Origin: Buttiauxella massiliensis
GTDB lineage: Bacteria; Pseudomonadota; Gammaproteobacteria; Enterobacterales; Enterobacteriaceae
Assembly: GCF_902500225.1 (NCBI RefSeq)
Contig: NZ_LR722651.1
Location: 369,131 to 433,130, forward strand
DNA: 64,000 bases
Direction: 5' to 3'
Position 1 is the first letter of the stretch. Each line of letters opens with the position of its first letter. A model generated the notes under the pieces. The model was given only the letters and a program-made list of their open reading frames with translations, was not told the DNA's origin and searched no databases. Both the position numbers and the translations under genes were made by a program. This document shows, piece after piece, positions 1-12,874 of the stretch.

Positions 1-362
1 TGGAAGCCTTTGGTCAGCAAATCTTCGTCGTGAGCGACTTCACCTGCAGGCGATAAAGTATCGACGATTTTCGGGAACTGCTCAGCCAGCAGTTGCGATG
101 CGCTTCCCACATCAATCCCGAGTTTTTCAGCCAGACCGCTGATTGCTGGTGTGCCCAGCACATCTTGGATTTGCTCTGGGCTAACGCTTTGATTATGCGC
201 GCCGCTCAGCCAGGAGGTGACAACATCAGAGAAACCCTTTTCGCGAAACTGCTCAAGAATTGCCTGAATGCCGCCTTGTTCATTAATCCATGTAAGGATG
301 ACTTTGAATTTACCTGCATCGCCACCCCCCATCATGCCAGTAACTTGATCGAATAAACCCAT
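1..362 (-). CDS. yidB: YidB family protein (DUF937), C-terminus cut by window edge
   Basis: The minus-strand reading frame begins MGLFDQVTGMMGGGDAG and stays open to the window edge for about 120 codons; E. coli YidB is about 132 residues, so only the last dozen or so are missing. The glycine-rich start, the WINEQGG segment and the later LGTPAISGLAEKLGID segment are typical of the YidB/DUF937 family, whose function is not established. In E. coli yidB is the direct neighbour of gyrB; here a broken adhesin gene lies between them. The start ATG at 362 is the family start. Confidence 0.9.
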   Translation of the reverse strand, partial: MGLFDQVTGMMGGGDAGKFKVILTWINEQGGIQAILEQFREKGFSDVVTSWLSGAHNQSVSPEQIQDVLGTPAISGLAEKLGIDVGSASQLLAEQFPKIVDTLSPAGEVAHDEDLLTKGF

Positions 363-496
363 GACCGTGTCCTCTTGCAATCACGAAGTGTGCAATAGAA
401 GTGTAGTCACTTCCGACCAATAACCGCCTTTTAAACCTAAAAAATCATTGCTGGGTCAAAACGGTTTGTCTATCGGCTGTTATCTTTTCAGGCTCA

Positions 497-1684
497 CTAA
501 TTATAATCAGCGATAACTTCAACAACCGCATTTGCCGGCCCTGGCTGTACTTCACCTTCAGTACGTATATAACGGGCGGCCATATTCACCGTCATATTGT
601 TCGTTGAACCAATCGGAAAATTTGCCGTGGCCCGCTGAATAGGGGTATTGAATATAACGGGTTGAGCCGGGGTGAGTGCCGCTGATTGCGCAGCCACAGT
701 TCCCCAGGCAAGCTGAACGCCGTATCCTTCAGCGCCACCGCTGTTAAGCTTCATGATCCCTCGAACGCTATCAAATATTTCCGTACGCGGTACAACAGTA
801 AGATTGACATTCTGGTTAAAGACCGTAACCCCAGTTCGCGACGTTACAGTATTGTTGCCGGTATTTACGTTTCCCGTTCGGCCATAGCCCATCGCCGGCG
901 GGCATTTCAACGTGAAACTGGCATCCTTCCATGGTGAAGGTGCCCCTCTGCTTGCTCCCTGTGGGGTTCCCTCTAAAGTGACATTATAAGTGCCCATTGG
1001 AACGTTGATATTATTAAAACTACAGGTACCGGTTGAAAGAGTAATATTCCCTGAAATAACTGCCGAGTTTGTGGTAAAGGTATTGCTGATCAAATTAGGG
1101 CCATTATTAGGGGTGCTACCCCAGCTATCCGAACCACTAACCGGCTGATAAGCCTGTACCACATTAAAGCCATCAAAATTTATAACATTACCGGGGTTTG
1201 CTGCGCCCGGTAATTTCCACAACGCAACTCTAATATAGAACTGGCCACCTGGACCCATCCCCCCCGTATAGCTTCTCCAGGGATTTTGATAGTCACCAAG
1301 TGGCCCCTTTGCCTGATCTAAATTATAAAATTACAGACCAAACCCGGTGCCAGGTATCGGGAATATCCAGTTACCACTTGCGCTATCTCTGACAGGTTCT
1401 GATCCCGCAGGCGGGACGACATATTGAAGATAATTAGCTACCACATTGGGTGAGCATGACGTGATTCGACTGGACCATCCCCATACAAATCCACTCCAGG
1501 TATAAAGAAGTTTGTACTGAGAGGGGTTGCCGGGCGCGGTGAGAGAATCCTGCGAGGTATTGTAGGGCAGCAACTGATTTGCTATGGGTGAAGACCCGCT
1601 GTTTACACAATTGATTACTGCTGCTGAGGCTGAAAAATTACAGCAAAGATAAACGAATAACAGTAAACAATTTAGTTTATGCAT
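497..1684 (-). pseudogene. Fimbrial tip-adhesin-like gene interrupted by an in-frame TAA
   Basis: Two minus-strand reading frames, 1684-1331 and 1258-497, lie in the same frame and are joined by an open stretch broken only by TAA at 1333-1331. The first part has a signal peptide (MHKLNCLLLFVYLCCNFSASA) and a receptor-binding-like region ending PIPGTGFGL. Past the stop the frame continues FYNLDQAKGPLGDYQNPW and then a C-terminal pilin domain with the cysteine pair TGTCSF and TLKCPP and a terminal VEVIADYN, as expected for donor-strand exchange. Conceptual length is about 395 residues, the size of a two-domain chaperone-usher adhesin. No chaperone, usher or major pilin gene lies beside it. An AAGG element sits shortly before the ATG at 1684. 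I read it as a pseudogene by nonsense mutation; which fimbrial type it belonged to is unclear. Confidence 0.75.
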
Positions 1685-2022
1685 AACTCAGCCTTTTATA
1701 TCATTGTCAGTATGTAAACAGGTAGCTGTAGTGGTTAATAACGTTTATTTGTTTATGGATAGAACAACAACATTAATAATTTAATTTAATTTAACATGGA
1801 GGGTCTAAAATAAATTTATATTGAAGTAAGACTAGTATATTTACTCACATATGCACTACAATAAAATAACCACATATGAATAAAAACCATTTTATCACAG
1901 GATAAAATTCACAGGCGTAAAAACTATTTATTTTAAGATAATGCTGTAAACAAAATTCTCTAAATAAATAGAGAGTGCTGGCAAGTCATTTATTTAAATA
2001 TATAAAAGAAGCAGTGAAGGGG
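1685..2022. other. AT-rich intergenic region upstream of the adhesin pseudogene
   Basis: This spacer between the adhesin pseudogene and the gyrB terminator is markedly A+T rich with runs such as TTTAATTTAATTTAA. I see no credible gene. Base composition like this is usual around horizontally acquired fimbrial genes, which agrees with the adhesin being an insertion between gyrB and yidB. Confidence 0.5.
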
Positions 2023-2055
2023 AAAAAACCTCTTCCCCGAAAGTGGGAGAAGAGG
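2023..2055 (-). terminator. Rho-independent terminator after gyrB
   Basis: On the minus strand, just after the gyrB stop codon, CCTCTTC...CCC pairs with GGG..GAAGAGG across a short ACTTTC loop and is followed by a run of six T. It ends the dnaA-dnaN-recF-gyrB transcript. Confidence 0.8.
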
Positions 2056-2064
2056 CTAATACGA

Positions 2065-5581
<3,517 letters not shown>

Positions 5582-5617
5582 GTGCTTTTATTCTCGTACC
5601 AGGGCGTAATCGGCGCA

Positions 5618-5703
5618 GACAGTTTAAACGCGGACAGCGCGCAAACCCTGGAGCGTACACGTAGTACGTGACAGGGGCGAGCACTGCCCAAGTTTAAAAT
5701 GGC
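5618..5703. repeat. Imperfect palindromic element between dnaN and recF
   Basis: An inverted repeat fills most of the dnaN-recF gap. The outer arms are CAGTTTAAAC (from 5620) and GTTTAAAATG (to 5701). Inner stretches GGACAGCGCGC and GCGAGCACTGCCC are roughly complementary, and the centre CACGT-AGT-ACGTG (5658-5670) is a near-perfect hairpin tip. The size and fold resemble a small non-coding palindromic repeat of enterobacteria, but I cannot assign a family and see no second copy here. It would form a hairpin in the dnaN-recF mRNA. Confidence 0.6.
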
Positions 5704-5727
5704 AAGTAAGATAGCCCGATAAAAGCA

Positions 5728-6828
5728 TCATAGACGCATTGGCATAACGACATAGGCCGCGGCCTGTGAGGCTGCATCTTCAATCTGCACACTGGAAACA
5801 GAATCGGTCAGCAAAATGCGCACGTTCTCGCATTTGAGTGCATTCAGAACATCAAGCACGTAACTGACGTTAAAGCCGATTTCCATATCTGTGCCGTCAT
5901 ACGTGACGTCGAGAATTTCTTCAGCTTCTTCCTGTTCCGGGTTGTTAGCGGTGATTTTCAACTGATTGGCGATCACTTGCAGACGAACACCACGGAATTT
6001 CTCGTTCGAGAGAATAGCTGCACGTGAAAACGCCTGTTTCAGCAAATCACAGCTGGCATCGAGATGTTTATCCGGGTTCTTCGGCAATACACGACGATAA
6101 TCCGGGAAACGGCCATCAACCAGCTTAGACGTGAAGATAAAGTCGCCGACGTGAGCGCGGATGTTGTTGCTGCCAATTTGTATGCGCAGCGGTGAATCAC
6201 CGCCGTCCAGCATACGCATCAGTTCAATCACGCCTTTACGCGGCACGATCACCGAATGGTTTGGCAGAGACTGACCGACCGGCATAGAACACACAGCCAG
6301 GCGGTGACCATCGGTCGCCACGGTGCGTAATTCTTCGCCTTCGGTTTCAAACAACATCCCGTTCAAATAGTAACGAACGTCCTGATGCGCCATAGAAAAT
6401 TGCGTGGCTTCAATCAGGCGTTTCATGGTCGCTTGCGGGAGCGTGAATTCTACTTCGCTCTGCCAGTCGTCCAGGTTCGGGAAATCCGCAGCAGGTAGCG
6501 TGGAGAGCGAGAAACGGCTACGCCCGGAGCGCACCAACATGCGGTCGCCCTCAAGCGTAACAGCTATTTCTGCACCTTCCGGCAAACCACGGCAGATATC
6601 AAAAAATTTACGTGCTGGAACCGTTGTGGCACCCGGCTCATGCGGTTGCACCAACGCGACACGCGCCACCATCTCCATTTCCAGGTCAGTACCTGTTAAT
6701 GAAAGAGTTCCTTCCGCGACTTGCAACAGCAGGTTGCCGAGAATCGGTAACGTCGGACGGCCACCTAACGGGCCACTCACCTGTTGCAGCGGTTTTAATA
6801 AAGTTTCACGTTCAACGGTAAATTTCAT
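5728..6828 (-). CDS. dnaN: DNA polymerase III beta sliding clamp
   Basis: Processivity clamp that encircles DNA and tethers Pol III, other polymerases, Hda and MutS/L. The 366-residue product matches the E. coli length and has the expected start (MKFTVERETLLKPLQQVSGPL), three repeated clamp folds, and the C-terminal AAYVVMPMRL that contributes to the client-binding pocket. It starts 4 bases after the dnaA stop codon, so it is co-transcribed and probably translationally coupled to dnaA. Confidence 0.98.
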   Translation of the reverse strand: MKFTVERETLLKPLQQVSGPLGGRPTLPILGNLLLQVAEGTLSLTGTDLEMEMVARVALVQPHEPGATTVPARKFFDICRGLPEGAEIAVTLEGDRMLVRSGRSRFSLSTLPAADFPNLDDWQSEVEFTLPQATMKRLIEATQFSMAHQDVRYYLNGMLFETEGEELRTVATDGHRLAVCSMPVGQSLPNHSVIVPRKGVIELMRMLDGGDSPLRIQIGSNNIRAHVGDFIFTSKLVDGRFPDYRRVLPKNPDKHLDASCDLLKQAFSRAAILSNEKFRGVRLQVIANQLKITANNPEQEEAEEILDVTYDGTDMEIGFNVSYVLDVLNALKCENVRILLTDSVSSVQIEDAASQAAAYVVMPMRL

Positions 6829-6832
6829 AGCG

Positions 6833-8221
6833 TCACGAAGATAATGTTCTGATTAGGTTAGAGAAATCTTCTTTGATGTCGTGGCTTTCTTCACGCAACT
6901 GCTCAATCTTACGGCAGGCGTGCAGAACCGTAGTATGGTCGCGGCCACCAAAGGCATCGCCGATTTCTGGCAAGCTATGGTTAGTCAGTTCCTTCGCCAG
7001 AGCCATTGCCATTTGACGTGGACGGGCAACAGAGCGGGAACGACGCTTGGACAACAGGTCAGCAATCTTTATTTTATAGTACTCTGCCACCGTCTTCTGA
7101 ATATTGTCGATGGTGACAAGCTTCTCTTGCAGCGCCAGCAGATCGCGCAGCGCTTCACGCACGAAGTCGATAGTAATCGCCCGGCCAGTAAAGTTGGCGT
7201 TGGCGATAACACGGTTCAATGCCCCTTCAAGCTCACGCACGTTTGAACGTAAACGCTTAGCAATAAAGAAGGCCACTTCACCAGGCAGACGGATATCGTT
7301 CTCGTCTGCTTTTTTCATCAGGATCGCAACACGCGTTTCCAGTTCCGGTGGCTCAATCGCAACCGTGAGCCCCCAACCGAAGCGAGATTTCAAACGATCT
7401 TCAACACCGTTGATCTCTTTTGGATAACGATCCGAAGTCAGAATGATCTGTTGGTTGCCTTCAAGCAGGGCGTTGAAGGTGTGGAAGAATTCTTCTTGTG
7501 AACGTTCTTTATTAGCAAAGAATTGAATGTCATCAATCAGCAGTGCATCAACAGAACGGTAGTAACGTTTGAACTCTTCAATAGCGTTATTTTGCAGTGC
7601 TTTTACCATGTCCTGAACGAAACGTTCAGAGTGCATGTACACCACTTTTGCATTCGGTTTGCGCGCAATAATACCGTTGCCAACAGCATGCAAAAGGTGC
7701 GTTTTACCCAGACCGGTGCCGCCATAAAGGAATAAAGGGTTGTAAGCGCCACCAGGGTTGTCTGCCACCTGTCGTGCTGCCGCGCGTGCCAGTTGGTTCG
7801 ACTTACCTTCAACGAAGTTATCGAAAGTATGTTTTACATTAACGTTAGAGCGATAGGAGTGTTCAGCCGGAGCCGGAGAGTTATCCCAGCTTGGGCGAAG
7901 ATGAGTAGTAGGGCGTGCGATGTGTACATGCGCTGGAGCAGTAGTAACAGTCTGCTGATTCAGCGTTTGGCTGACCGGTTTGCTGCCTACTTCAAAACGC
8001 AATACGGGTGCATCAGTGCCACAAAAATCATTGAGCAAGCCATTGATGTTATTGAGGTACTTGTCTCTCACCCAGTCGAGAACAAAACGGTTTGGCGCAT
8101 ACAGGGCCAGCGTGTTATCGCTCAGTTCCGCCTGTAGGGGGCGTATCCACATACTGAATTCTGTGGCTGGTAACTCATCCTGCAATCGGGCAAGACACTG
8201 CTGCCAAAGCGAAAGTGACAC
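6833..8221 (-). CDS. dnaA: Chromosomal replication initiator DnaA
   Basis: AAA+ initiator that binds DnaA boxes in oriC and opens the duplex. Domain I starts [22 protein letters not shown] variable linker (about 87-130) is shorter than in E. coli. Domain III has Walker [10 protein letters not shown] and Walker [10 protein letters not shown]. Domain IV ends with the DNA-binding signature [17 protein letters not shown]. The start is the GTG at 8221, as in E. coli, preceded by GGAG at good spacing, giving 462 residues; the frame is open four codons further upstream without support for a start there. Its leader carries an ERIC repeat and a DnaA box, consistent with autoregulation. Confidence 0.98.
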   Translation of the reverse strand: MSLSLWQQCLARLQDELPATEFSMWIRPLQAELSDNTLALYAPNRFVLDWVRDKYLNNINGLLNDFCGTDAPVLRFEVGSKPVSQTLNQQTVTTAPAHVHIARPTTHLRPSWDNSPAPAEHSYRSNVNVKHTFDNFVEGKSNQLARAAARQVADNPGGAYNPLFLYGGTGLGKTHLLHAVGNGIIARKPNAKVVYMHSERFVQDMVKALQNNAIEEFKRYYRSVDALLIDDIQFFANKERSQEEFFHTFNALLEGNQQIILTSDRYPKEINGVEDRLKSRFGWGLTVAIEPPELETRVAILMKKADENDIRLPGEVAFFIAKRLRSNVRELEGALNRVIANANFTGRAITIDFVREALRDLLALQEKLVTIDNIQKTVAEYYKIKIADLLSKRRSRSVARPRQMAMALAKELTNHSLPEIGDAFGGRDHTTVLHACRKIEQLREESHDIKEDFSNLIRTLSS

Positions 8222-8352
8222 GGCGGACTCCACTCGAACAAAGTCGATAAAATGACGAAGACTGAAAGTTTATATTCATGATTGTTGACACACGCCGACT
8301 CTTCCTCAACGGAACCCCGATTCGGGAAGCGTGCGAACCGCTATCTGCGGTT

Positions 8353-8479
8353 TATACCCATCGCCCTTCAAGATGTAGGGTTGTTGGCTGCTCTCGTTCA
8401 CCCAAATCACTTACTGAAGTAAGCTCATCGGGATTCATTCGATTGCCGCCTACCTACATCCTGAAGTCACTCGGGTATA
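8353..8479. repeat. ERIC (IRU) repeat in the dnaA leader
   Basis: A 127-base element, the canonical ERIC length, bounded by TATACCC (8353) and GGGTATA (8479), with the core CACTTACTGAAGTAAGCTCAT typical of ERIC/IRU sequences split here around 8407-8427. It sits between the probable dnaA2p -10 box and the dnaA start, so it should be transcribed as part of the dnaA 5' leader. The flanking hairpin matches the E. coli leader, which lacks the ERIC. Confidence 0.88.
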
Positions 8480-8573
8480 CCCCAGGGTGAACGCTAAAGG
8501 ATCACGATCGGGACCGCGGATCATAGCCTAAAGTACGCCAGAGATCTTCTGTTTCTCACAGTTTCTTCCCGAT

Positions 8574-8582
8574 TTATCCACA
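8574..8582. promoter_or_regulatory. DnaA box in the dnaA promoter
   Basis: TTATCCACA, a perfect consensus DnaA box, about 350 bases upstream of dnaA and in the same local context (TGTGGATAAATCGGGAA on the minus strand) as the autoregulatory box of E. coli. Confidence 0.85.
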
Positions 8583-8840
8583 GGGTTGTTTTGTGGAGTC
8601 TAAGTGTAAACGATCCTGTCAGACGCGCAGCGCTTTACCTTCCTATATTGGAAAATTTAATGACTAGTGCACAAAATCGACTTATCTGATCTAAGGAAGA
8701 TCCCAGTCGATCCTTGCGCTTTAATGGGGACGCCGTATAATTCCCCACCCGTCGCGTGTCACCACGGCTTTATTTTGGTCAGATCCTGGTCTTTTTAGGG
8801 GTCAAAAAGCGAATTAAGGCACGGGAATAAGGAAAGAGAA

Positions 8841-8869
8841 TTGACTCCGGAGTGTACAATTATTACAAT
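8841..8869 (+). promoter_or_regulatory. Promoter of rpmH-rnpA
   Basis: TTGACT (8841-8846) and TACAAT (8864-8869) are separated by 17 bases, a strong sigma-70 arrangement about 100 bases upstream of rpmH. The sequence resembles the E. coli rpmH promoter closely. Confidence 0.8.
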
Positions 8870-8960
8870 CCGGCCTCTTTAATCAGCCACACTGAGGCGT
8901 AAGTCGTTTGCAGTTTATGCAAGGCTCTTCGCTAACCCAGTGAAATTTATCCAAGTTTAG

Positions 8961-9113
<153 letters not shown>

Positions 9114-9130
9114 TAAAAGCTAACCCCTGA

Positions 9131-9490
9131 GTGGTTAAGCTCGCATTTCCCAGGGAGTTACGCTTGTTAACTCCCACTCATTTCACTTTCGTCTTCCAGC
9201 AGCCTCAACGGGCTGGCACGCCGCAAATCACCATCCTCGGCCGCCTAAATTCGCTGGGGCATCCCCGCATCGGTCTTACAGTCGCTAAGAAAAACGTTAA
9301 ACGCGCACACGAACGCAATCGGATTAAACGTCTGACGCGTGAGAGTTTCCGTTTGCGTCAGCACGAACTCCCGCCAATGGATTTTGTGGTAGTGGCTAAG
9401 AAAGGGGTTGCAGACCTGGATAACCGGGCTTTATCGGAAGCATTGGAAAAGTTATGGCGCCGTCATTGTCGCCTTTCTCCCGGCTCTTGA
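9131..9490 (+). CDS. rnpA: Ribonuclease P protein component
   Basis: Protein cofactor of RNase P, which matures tRNA 5' ends together with the M1 RNA (encoded elsewhere). 119 residues, as in E. coli, starting at GTG ([15 protein letters not shown]). The RNR signature [17 protein letters not shown] lies near residues 58-74 and the conserved aromatic [10 protein letters not shown] near the N-terminus. Its 3' end overlaps the start of yidD by 37 bases in another frame, the same arrangement as in E. coli. Confidence 0.97.
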   Translation: MVKLAFPRELRLLTPTHFTFVFQQPQRAGTPQITILGRLNSLGHPRIGLTVAKKNVKRAHERNRIKRLTRESFRLRQHELPPMDFVVVAKKGVADLDNRALSEALEKLWRRHCRLSPGS

Positions 9491-9711
9491 TAGGCCTGAT
9501 TAGGGTCTATCAGCGCCTGATAAGTCCGCTTCTCGGGCCGCATTGCCGTTTTACTCCAACCTGTTCTCACTACGGAATTGAGGCATTGCGCAGGTTTGGG
9601 GTGTTAAAAGGCAGTTGGTTGACAGTGAAACGCGTATTAAAATGCCACCCTTTGAACCCCGGTGGAGACGATCCCGTCCCACCTGGACCTTTTGATACCA
9701 GAGAACACTAA
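9454..9711 (+). CDS. yidD: Membrane protein insertion efficiency factor YidD
   Basis: A small (85 residues) membrane-associated protein that assists YidC-dependent insertion of inner membrane proteins. The conserved core [18 protein letters not shown] with its paired cysteines, followed by [20 protein letters not shown], defines the family. It starts inside the end of rnpA (37-base overlap) and is followed 2 bases later by yidC, so the three genes are tightly coupled. Confidence 0.96.
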   Translation: MAPSLSPFSRLLIGLIRVYQRLISPLLGPHCRFTPTCSHYGIEALRRFGVLKGSWLTVKRVLKCHPLNPGGDDPVPPGPFDTREH

Positions 9712-9713
9712 CG

Positions 9714-11360
9714 ATGGATTCGCAACGCAATCTCTTTCTCATCGCTTTGTTGTTCGTGTCTTTCATGATCTGGCAAGCCTGGGAGCAGGACCACGCTCCA
9801 CAACCTCAGGTGCAACAGACCACGCAGACTACGACCTCCGCAGCAGGTAACGCCGCAAACCAGGGTGTGCCGACCAGTGGCCAGGGTAAAATCATCACGG
9901 TTAAAACTGACGTTCTTGAGCTTTCCATCAACACCCGTGGTGGTGATGTTGAGCAGGCGCTGTTATTGACCTACCCGAAAGAGCTCAAATCTAATGAGCC
10001 GTTCCAGTTACTGGAAACTACGCCAGAGTTTGTCTACCAGGCACAAAGTGGCCTGACCGGTCGCGATGGCCCGGATAACCCGGCTAACGGTGAGCGTCCT
10101 CTGTATAACGTTGCTAGCGATACTTTCGTGCTGCCAGAAGGCCAGAACGAAATCGTTATCCCAATGACGTATACCGATGCGGCGGGCAATACCTTCACTA
10201 AATCCTTCACCCTGAAACGCGGCGAGTTCGCGGTAAGCGTGAATTACGATGTGAAGAACGCCGGTGAGAAACCGCTGGAGCTGGCTACTTTTGGTCAGTT
10301 GAAGCAGTCCATCAATCTGCCGACTCACCGCGATACAGGAAGCAACAACTTTGCGTTGCATACCTTCCGTGGTGCTGCGTACTCGACTCCAGATGCGAAA
10401 TACGAAAAATATAAATTCGATAAAATCGCTGATGGTGAAAACCTGAACGTTAACGCCAGCAATGGTTGGGTTGCGATGTTGCAGCAGTATTTCGCAACAG
10501 CGTGGGTTCCAAATAATCAGGGTACCAACAACTTCTATACCACCAAACTGAACAACGATGTGGCAGCGATTGGTTATAAATCTTCGCCGCAACTGGTTCA
10601 GCCAGGTCAGACCGCTAAACTGGGTAGCACCCTGTGGGTCGGCCCGGAAATTCAGGACAAAATGGCAGCCGTTGCGCCACACCTTGACCTGACAGTGGAT
10701 TATGGTTGGTTGTGGTTTATTTCTCAGCCGCTGTTCAAGCTGTTGAAATTCTTGCACAGCTTCATCGGTAACTGGGGCTTCTCCATTATCGTAATCACCT
10801 TTATCGTTCGTGGCATCATGTACCCGCTGACTAAAGCGCAGTACACCTCCATGGCGAAAATGCGTATGTTGCAGCCGAAACTGGCCGCCATGCGTGAACG
10901 TATTGGTGACGATAAACAGCGCCAGAGCCAGGAAATGATGGCCCTGTACAAAGCTGAGAAGGTTAACCCGTTGGGTGGTTGTCTCCCGCTGGTTATCCAG
11001 ATGCCAATCTTCCTGGCGTTGTACTACATGCTGATGGGTTCTGTGGAACTGCGCCATGCGCCGTTCGCACTGTGGATTCATGACCTGTCTGCACAAGACC
11101 CGTACTACATCCTGCCGATCCTGATGGGCTTGACGATGTTCTTCATTCAGAAGATGTCGCCGACCACTGTGACCGACCCGATGCAGCAGAAGATCATGAC
11201 CTTTATGCCGGTCATCTTCACGGTGTTCTTCCTGTGGTTCCCGTCAGGCCTGGTACTGTACTATATCGTCAGTAACACAGTGACCATCATCCAGCAGCAG
11301 CTGATTTATCGCGGTCTTGAGAAACGTGGCTTACATAGCCGCGATAAGAAAAAGACCTGA
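9714..11360 (+). CDS. yidC: Membrane protein insertase YidC
   Basis: Inner membrane insertase/chaperone that acts alone or with SecYEG, for example on Fo subunits a and c, which are encoded later in this window. 548 residues as in E. coli. TM1 is at the N-terminus ([17 protein letters not shown]), followed by a large periplasmic beta-sandwich domain (about 25-340) and five clustered TM segments from about 350. The conserved groove arginine is in [15 protein letters not shown]. The C-terminus is basic ([12 protein letters not shown]), as expected for ribosome contact. Confidence 0.98.
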   Translation: MDSQRNLFLIALLFVSFMIWQAWEQDHAPQPQVQQTTQTTTSAAGNAANQGVPTSGQGKIITVKTDVLELSINTRGGDVEQALLLTYPKELKSNEPFQLLETTPEFVYQAQSGLTGRDGPDNPANGERPLYNVASDTFVLPEGQNEIVIPMTYTDAAGNTFTKSFTLKRGEFAVSVNYDVKNAGEKPLELATFGQLKQSINLPTHRDTGSNNFALHTFRGAAYSTPDAKYEKYKFDKIADGENLNVNASNGWVAMLQQYFATAWVPNNQGTNNFYTTKLNNDVAAIGYKSSPQLVQPGQTAKLGSTLWVGPEIQDKMAAVAPHLDLTVDYGWLWFISQPLFKLLKFLHSFIGNWGFSIIVITFIVRGIMYPLTKAQYTSMAKMRMLQPKLAAMRERIGDDKQRQSQEMMALYKAEKVNPLGGCLPLVIQMPIFLALYYMLMGSVELRHAPFALWIHDLSAQDPYYILPILMGLTMFFIQKMSPTTVTDPMQQKIMTFMPVIFTVFFLWFPSGLVLYYIVSNTVTIIQQQLIYRGLEKRGLHSRDKKKT

Positions 11361-11383
11361 TAACAATTAGCCAGATGCTTACG

Positions 11384-11410
11384 AAAGGCGGTCAATAGAC
11401 CGCCTTTTTT
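11384..11410 (+). terminator. Terminator/attenuator between yidC and mnmE
   Basis: AAAGGCGGTC and GACCGCCTTT form a 10-base-pair perfect stem around AATA, continuing into a T run. It lies only 26 bases before the mnmE start, so mnmE expression depends on read-through or its own start signal. Confidence 0.8.
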
Positions 11411-11436
11411 ATTTGCTAAAAAGTCTGAGAGAAATT

Positions 11437-12801
11437 ATGAGCCATAACGAGACAATCGTTGCCCAGGCGACACCGCCGGGACGTGGTGGGGTCGGTATCC
11501 TGCGCGTCTCAGGCCTGCAAGCTCGTGAAGTCGCGCAAGCGATTTTGGGTAAACTCCCCAAGCCACGCTATGCCGATTATCTGCCATTCCGTGATGCGGA
11601 CGGCAGCGTGCTGGATCAAGGCATTGCGCTGTGGTTCCCAGGCCCTAACTCCTTCACGGGTGAAGACGTGCTGGAGTTTCAGGGACACGGTGGGCCAGTT
11701 ATCCTCGACCTGCTGTTAAAACGTATCCTGGCGCTCCCAGGGCTGCGTATCGCAAGACCTGGTGAGTTCTCCGAGCGTGCATTCCTGAATGACAAGCTGG
11801 ATTTGGCTCAGGCTGAAGCGATTGCTGACCTGATTGATGCCAGCTCAGAACAAGCAGCTCGCTCAGCCTTAAACTCTTTGCAGGGTGCTTTCTCTGCACG
11901 GGTTAACCATCTGGTCGAAGCGCTGACGCATCTACGCATTTATGTAGAAGCGGCGATTGATTTCCCGGATGAAGAGATCGATTTCCTCTCTGATGGCAAA
12001 ATTGAAGCGCAGCTGAACCAGGTCATTGACGATCTGGACGCTGTGCGTGCCGAAGCGCGCCAGGGGAGTCTGCTGCGCGAAGGGATGAAGGTGGTGATTG
12101 CCGGCCGTCCAAACGCCGGGAAATCGAGCCTGCTGAACGCCCTTGCTGGTCGCGAAGCGGCAATTGTGACGGATATTGCCGGGACAACCCGCGATGTCTT
12201 ACGTGAACATATCCATATCGACGGTATGCCACTGCATATCATCGATACCGCAGGACTTCGCGAAGCAAGCGACGAAGTTGAGCGTATCGGTATCGAACGT
12301 GCGTGGAATGAGATCGAACAAGCAGACCGCGTGCTGTTTATGGTTGATGGAACGACCACCGATGCCACAGACCCTGCAGATATTTGGCCAGACTTTATTG
12401 CGCGCCTGCCGGCCCGTTTGCCGATTACAGTTGTGCGTAACAAAGCAGACGTCACCGGCGAAACGCTGGGCCTGAGCGATGTGAATGGTCACTCACTTGT
12501 ACGCCTTTCTGCGCGTACTGGTGAAGGCGTAGATGTGCTGCGCGATCATCTAAAACAAAGCATGGGCTTTGAAACCAATATGGAAGGCGGCTTCCTGGCG
12601 CGTCGTCGCCACTTGCAGGCGCTCGAACAAGCGGCAATCCATCTGCAGCAAGGCAAAGCGCAGCTTCTGGGCGCATGGGCCGGGGAATTACTCGCCGAAG
12701 AGTTGCGTCTTTCTCAGCAGAGCCTGAGCGAAATCACCGGGGAATTTACTTCGGATGATTTGCTCGGACGTATCTTCTCGAGTTTCTGTATCGGTAAGTA
12801 A
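11437..12801 (+). CDS. mnmE: tRNA modification GTPase MnmE
   Basis: With MnmG it makes the cmnm5/nm5 modification at the wobble uridine (U34) of several tRNAs; mnmG is also in this window on the other side of oriC. 454 residues like E. coli from the ATG at 11437 ([18 protein letters not shown]). The N-terminal tetrahydrofolate-binding domain is followed by a G domain with GRPNAGKSS (about 222-230), [18 protein letters not shown] and NKAD, and the C-terminus ends with the invariant CIGK. GAGAG upstream gives a Shine-Dalgarno match for this start; an in-frame ATG eight codons earlier does not fit the family. Confidence 0.98.
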   Translation: MSHNETIVAQATPPGRGGVGILRVSGLQAREVAQAILGKLPKPRYADYLPFRDADGSVLDQGIALWFPGPNSFTGEDVLEFQGHGGPVILDLLLKRILALPGLRIARPGEFSERAFLNDKLDLAQAEAIADLIDASSEQAARSALNSLQGAFSARVNHLVEALTHLRIYVEAAIDFPDEEIDFLSDGKIEAQLNQVIDDLDAVRAEARQGSLLREGMKVVIAGRPNAGKSSLLNALAGREAAIVTDIAGTTRDVLREHIHIDGMPLHIIDTAGLREASDEVERIGIERAWNEIEQADRVLFMVDGTTTDATDPADIWPDFIARLPARLPITVVRNKADVTGETLGLSDVNGHSLVRLSARTGEGVDVLRDHLKQSMGFETNMEGGFLARRRHLQALEQAAIHLQQGKAQLLGAWAGELLAEELRLSQQSLSEITGEFTSDDLLGRIFSSFCIGK

Positions 12802-12836
12802 TCTAAAAAGTAAGCAGGCGCTCACTTTTCATTCAT

Positions 12837-12869
12837 CCCGCAAAGCTCATGGCTTTGCGGGATTTTTTT
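12837..12869 (+). terminator. Terminator after mnmE
   Basis: CCCGCAAAG and CTTTGCGGG pair around CTCATGG and are followed by ATTTTTTT. It ends the mnmE transcript. The tryptophanase operon that follows mnmE in E. coli is absent here. Confidence 0.88.
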
Positions 12870-12874
12870 GGTCG

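Noticed and set aside
497..1258. A separate gene for the C-terminal half of the adhesin
   Set aside because: The first methionine falls inside an open frame continuous with the N-terminal half, and a lone pilin domain would lack a signal peptide.
10008..11096. 362-codon minus-strand reading frame
   Set aside because: Antisense to yidC, rich in His/Gln/Arg from reversed codons, with no start signal or recognisable domain.
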